Positions 14,096-14,546 of a stretch of 14,546 nucleotides of DNA are shown one piece after another (the first letter of the stretch is position 1; every line of letters starts with the position of its first letter). The notes under the pieces are model-generated. The model was not told where the DNA came from and did not search any database. It worked only from the letters and a program-made list of their open reading frames with translations. The position numbers and the translations under genes were made by a program. The stretch is from Clostridiales bacterium (GTDB lineage Bacteria > Bacillota > Clostridia > Lachnospirales > Anaerotignaceae): positions 1-14,546 of the forward strand of contig JAJQDF010000101.1 in NCBI GenBank assembly GCA_021202325.1. The letters are read 5' to 3'.

Positions 14096-14386
14096 TTACT
14101 TGTCACCGGCTCCACAAGCTGAACCACAGGCTGTAGGAGCTTCAGCAGGTTTGTCACCGGCTCCGCAAGCTGAACCGCAGGCTGTAGGAGCTTCAGCAGG
14201 TTTGTCACCGGCTCCGCAGGCTGAACCGCATGCTGTAGGAGCTTCAGCGGGTTTGTCACCGGATCCGCAAGCTGAACCGCATGCTGCAGGTTTTTCAGCC
14301 GGCTTATCCGAAGCTCCGCAGGCAGAACCGCAATCAGCTGCAGAAGCTGCCATGTTGTTCCATCCAAAAAGATTAGAAAGTACCAT
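14096..14386 (-). CDS. ACGX-repeat precursor peptide (predicted radical-SAM-modified RiPP)
   Basis: A 96-residue peptide with a short leader (MVLSNLFGWNNMAASAA) and five tandem 17-residue units, the last one partial, of the form ACGSACGAGDKPAEAPT. The ten cysteines (19, 23, 36, 40, 53, 57, 70, 74, 87, 91) are the only ones and fall as C-x3-C pairs every 17 residues, each Cys followed by Gly. Linkers are rich in Asp, Lys, Pro, Glu and Ala, so the chain is probably extended and soluble. No signal peptide or double-glycine cleavage site is evident. GGAGG lies 9 nt before the ATG. It is the first gene of the cluster with the radical SAM/SPASM enzyme, its likely modifier. Thioether or metal-binding chemistry at the cysteines is inference. 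A long open frame on the opposite strand here is only a repeat shadow. Confidence 0.92.
   Translation of the reverse strand: MVLSNLFGWNNMAASAADCGSACGASDKPAEKPAACGSACGSGDKPAEAPTACGSACGAGDKPAEAPTACGSACGAGDKPAEAPTACGSACGAGDK
14099..14335 (-). repeat. 51-nt tandem repeats encoding ACGX units
   Basis: Four and a half copies of a 51-nt unit, in register with the 17-residue protein repeat. The three copies nearest the 3' end of the gene differ at only a few positions. The unit at the 5' end is the most diverged (DCGSACG, ASDKPAEKPA). This suggests growth by recent duplication of the distal units. Confidence 0.9.
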
Positions 14387-14440
14387 TGTTGTTTACCTCC
14401 GTATTTATATTCAGGAGCTGTCTTGCTCGCTGTAGTTTTC

Positions 14441-14468
14441 ATTATATCGGTGCTGACTTTAAAAACAA
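14441..14468 (-). promoter_or_regulatory. Promoter of the ACGX peptide cluster
   Basis: On the minus strand TTGTTT (14463-14468), 16-nt spacer, perfect TATAAT (14441-14446). The leader to the ATG would be about 50 nt. Confidence 0.65.
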
Positions 14469-14490
14469 GTACGCACCTTTTTATTACATA

Positions 14491-14506
14491 GTTACAAATA
14501 AGTAAC
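14491..14506. promoter_or_regulatory. GTTAC-N6-GTAAC dyad, candidate operator
   Basis: A perfect 5-bp inverted repeat with a 6-nt spacer, 22 nt upstream of the -35 of the peptide promoter. It shares GTTACAA with the elements at the flavoprotein promoter (11964-12011). It looks like a MarR/HxlR-type site, but the regulator is not in the window. Confidence 0.55.
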
Positions 14507-14507
14507 C

Positions 14508-14536
14508 TTTCGATTCTCTACAGGTTAATATATAAT
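14508..14536 (+). promoter_or_regulatory. Possible divergent promoter leaving the window
   Basis: TTTCGA (14508-14513), 17-nt spacer, perfect TATAAT (14531-14536) reading rightwards. The -35 is weak. If real, it would drive a gene beyond the edge, possibly the regulator that binds the adjacent dyad. Confidence 0.35.
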
Positions 14537-14546
14537 AACTTTAAAT

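Noticed and set aside
14099..14335. Possible CRISPR-like array
   Set aside because: The units are directly adjacent, in codon register, and have no unique spacers. They are coding tandem repeats.
14055..14435. A 126-residue plus-strand open frame rich in Pro, Gln and Ala repeats opposite the ACGX peptide
   Set aside because: It is the complement of the 51-nt repeats, which stay open because of their composition. It lacks a ribosome binding site, while the minus-strand peptide has GGAGG and a radical SAM partner. A longer minus-strand frame (14023-14442) is the same kind of shadow.

Overview
The window looks like the chromosome of a low-GC anaerobic Firmicute of the class Clostridia. This rests on AddB with its four Fe-S cysteines, strong GGAGG-type ribosome binding sites before nearly every gene, sigma-A type promoters, many ferredoxin/flavin proteins, and a radical-SAM peptide system of a type I know from clostridia. 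It holds 15 genes; one is broken. No tRNA, rRNA, CRISPR array or transposase is visible, and no gene-free stretch exceeds about 180 bases.

Left part (1-5870), housekeeping DNA repair. addB (minus) diverges from a small membrane-anchored protein with a degenerate FMN-binding-like fold (plus). That gene converges on ruvAB (minus), which has a near-consensus promoter at 5813-5841. ruvC does not precede ruvA, and addA does not follow addB inside the window.

Middle (5860-8975), a drug-efflux cassette. A MATE transporter and a cytidylate-kinase-like protein form a minus-strand operon, divergent from a LysR regulator. The shared promoter region carries a perfect 10-bp inverted repeat in the MATE leader. 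The operon ends in a terminator whose 30-nt core recurs (28 of 30 bases) at 8945-8974, so two related hairpins bracket the cassette.

Next (8945-11195), an ADP-ribosylation operon on the minus strand: an FMN split-barrel/2x[4Fe-4S] protein, a zinc-type macrodomain ADP-ribose hydrolase and a class M sirtuin (SirTM), tightly packed or overlapping. The lipoate ligase and GcvH-like carrier that accompany SirTM elsewhere are not seen here. Upstream is a separately transcribed iron-sulfur flavoprotein-like gene (11310-11879), whose promoter is wrapped in repeated GTTACAAC elements.

Right part (12011-14546), the most distinctive system. It is a minus-strand cluster of a 96-residue Cys-rich precursor peptide (five 17-residue units containing CGSACG), a radical SAM/SPASM enzyme, a nitroreductase and a truncated FMN split-barrel gene, ending in a 17-bp stem terminator. 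It matches what I recall as the 'ACGX system', a predicted ribosomally made, radical-SAM-modified peptide family whose product I do not know to be characterised. A GTTAC-N6-GTAAC dyad lies just upstream of the peptide promoter and beside a possible divergent promoter leaving the window.
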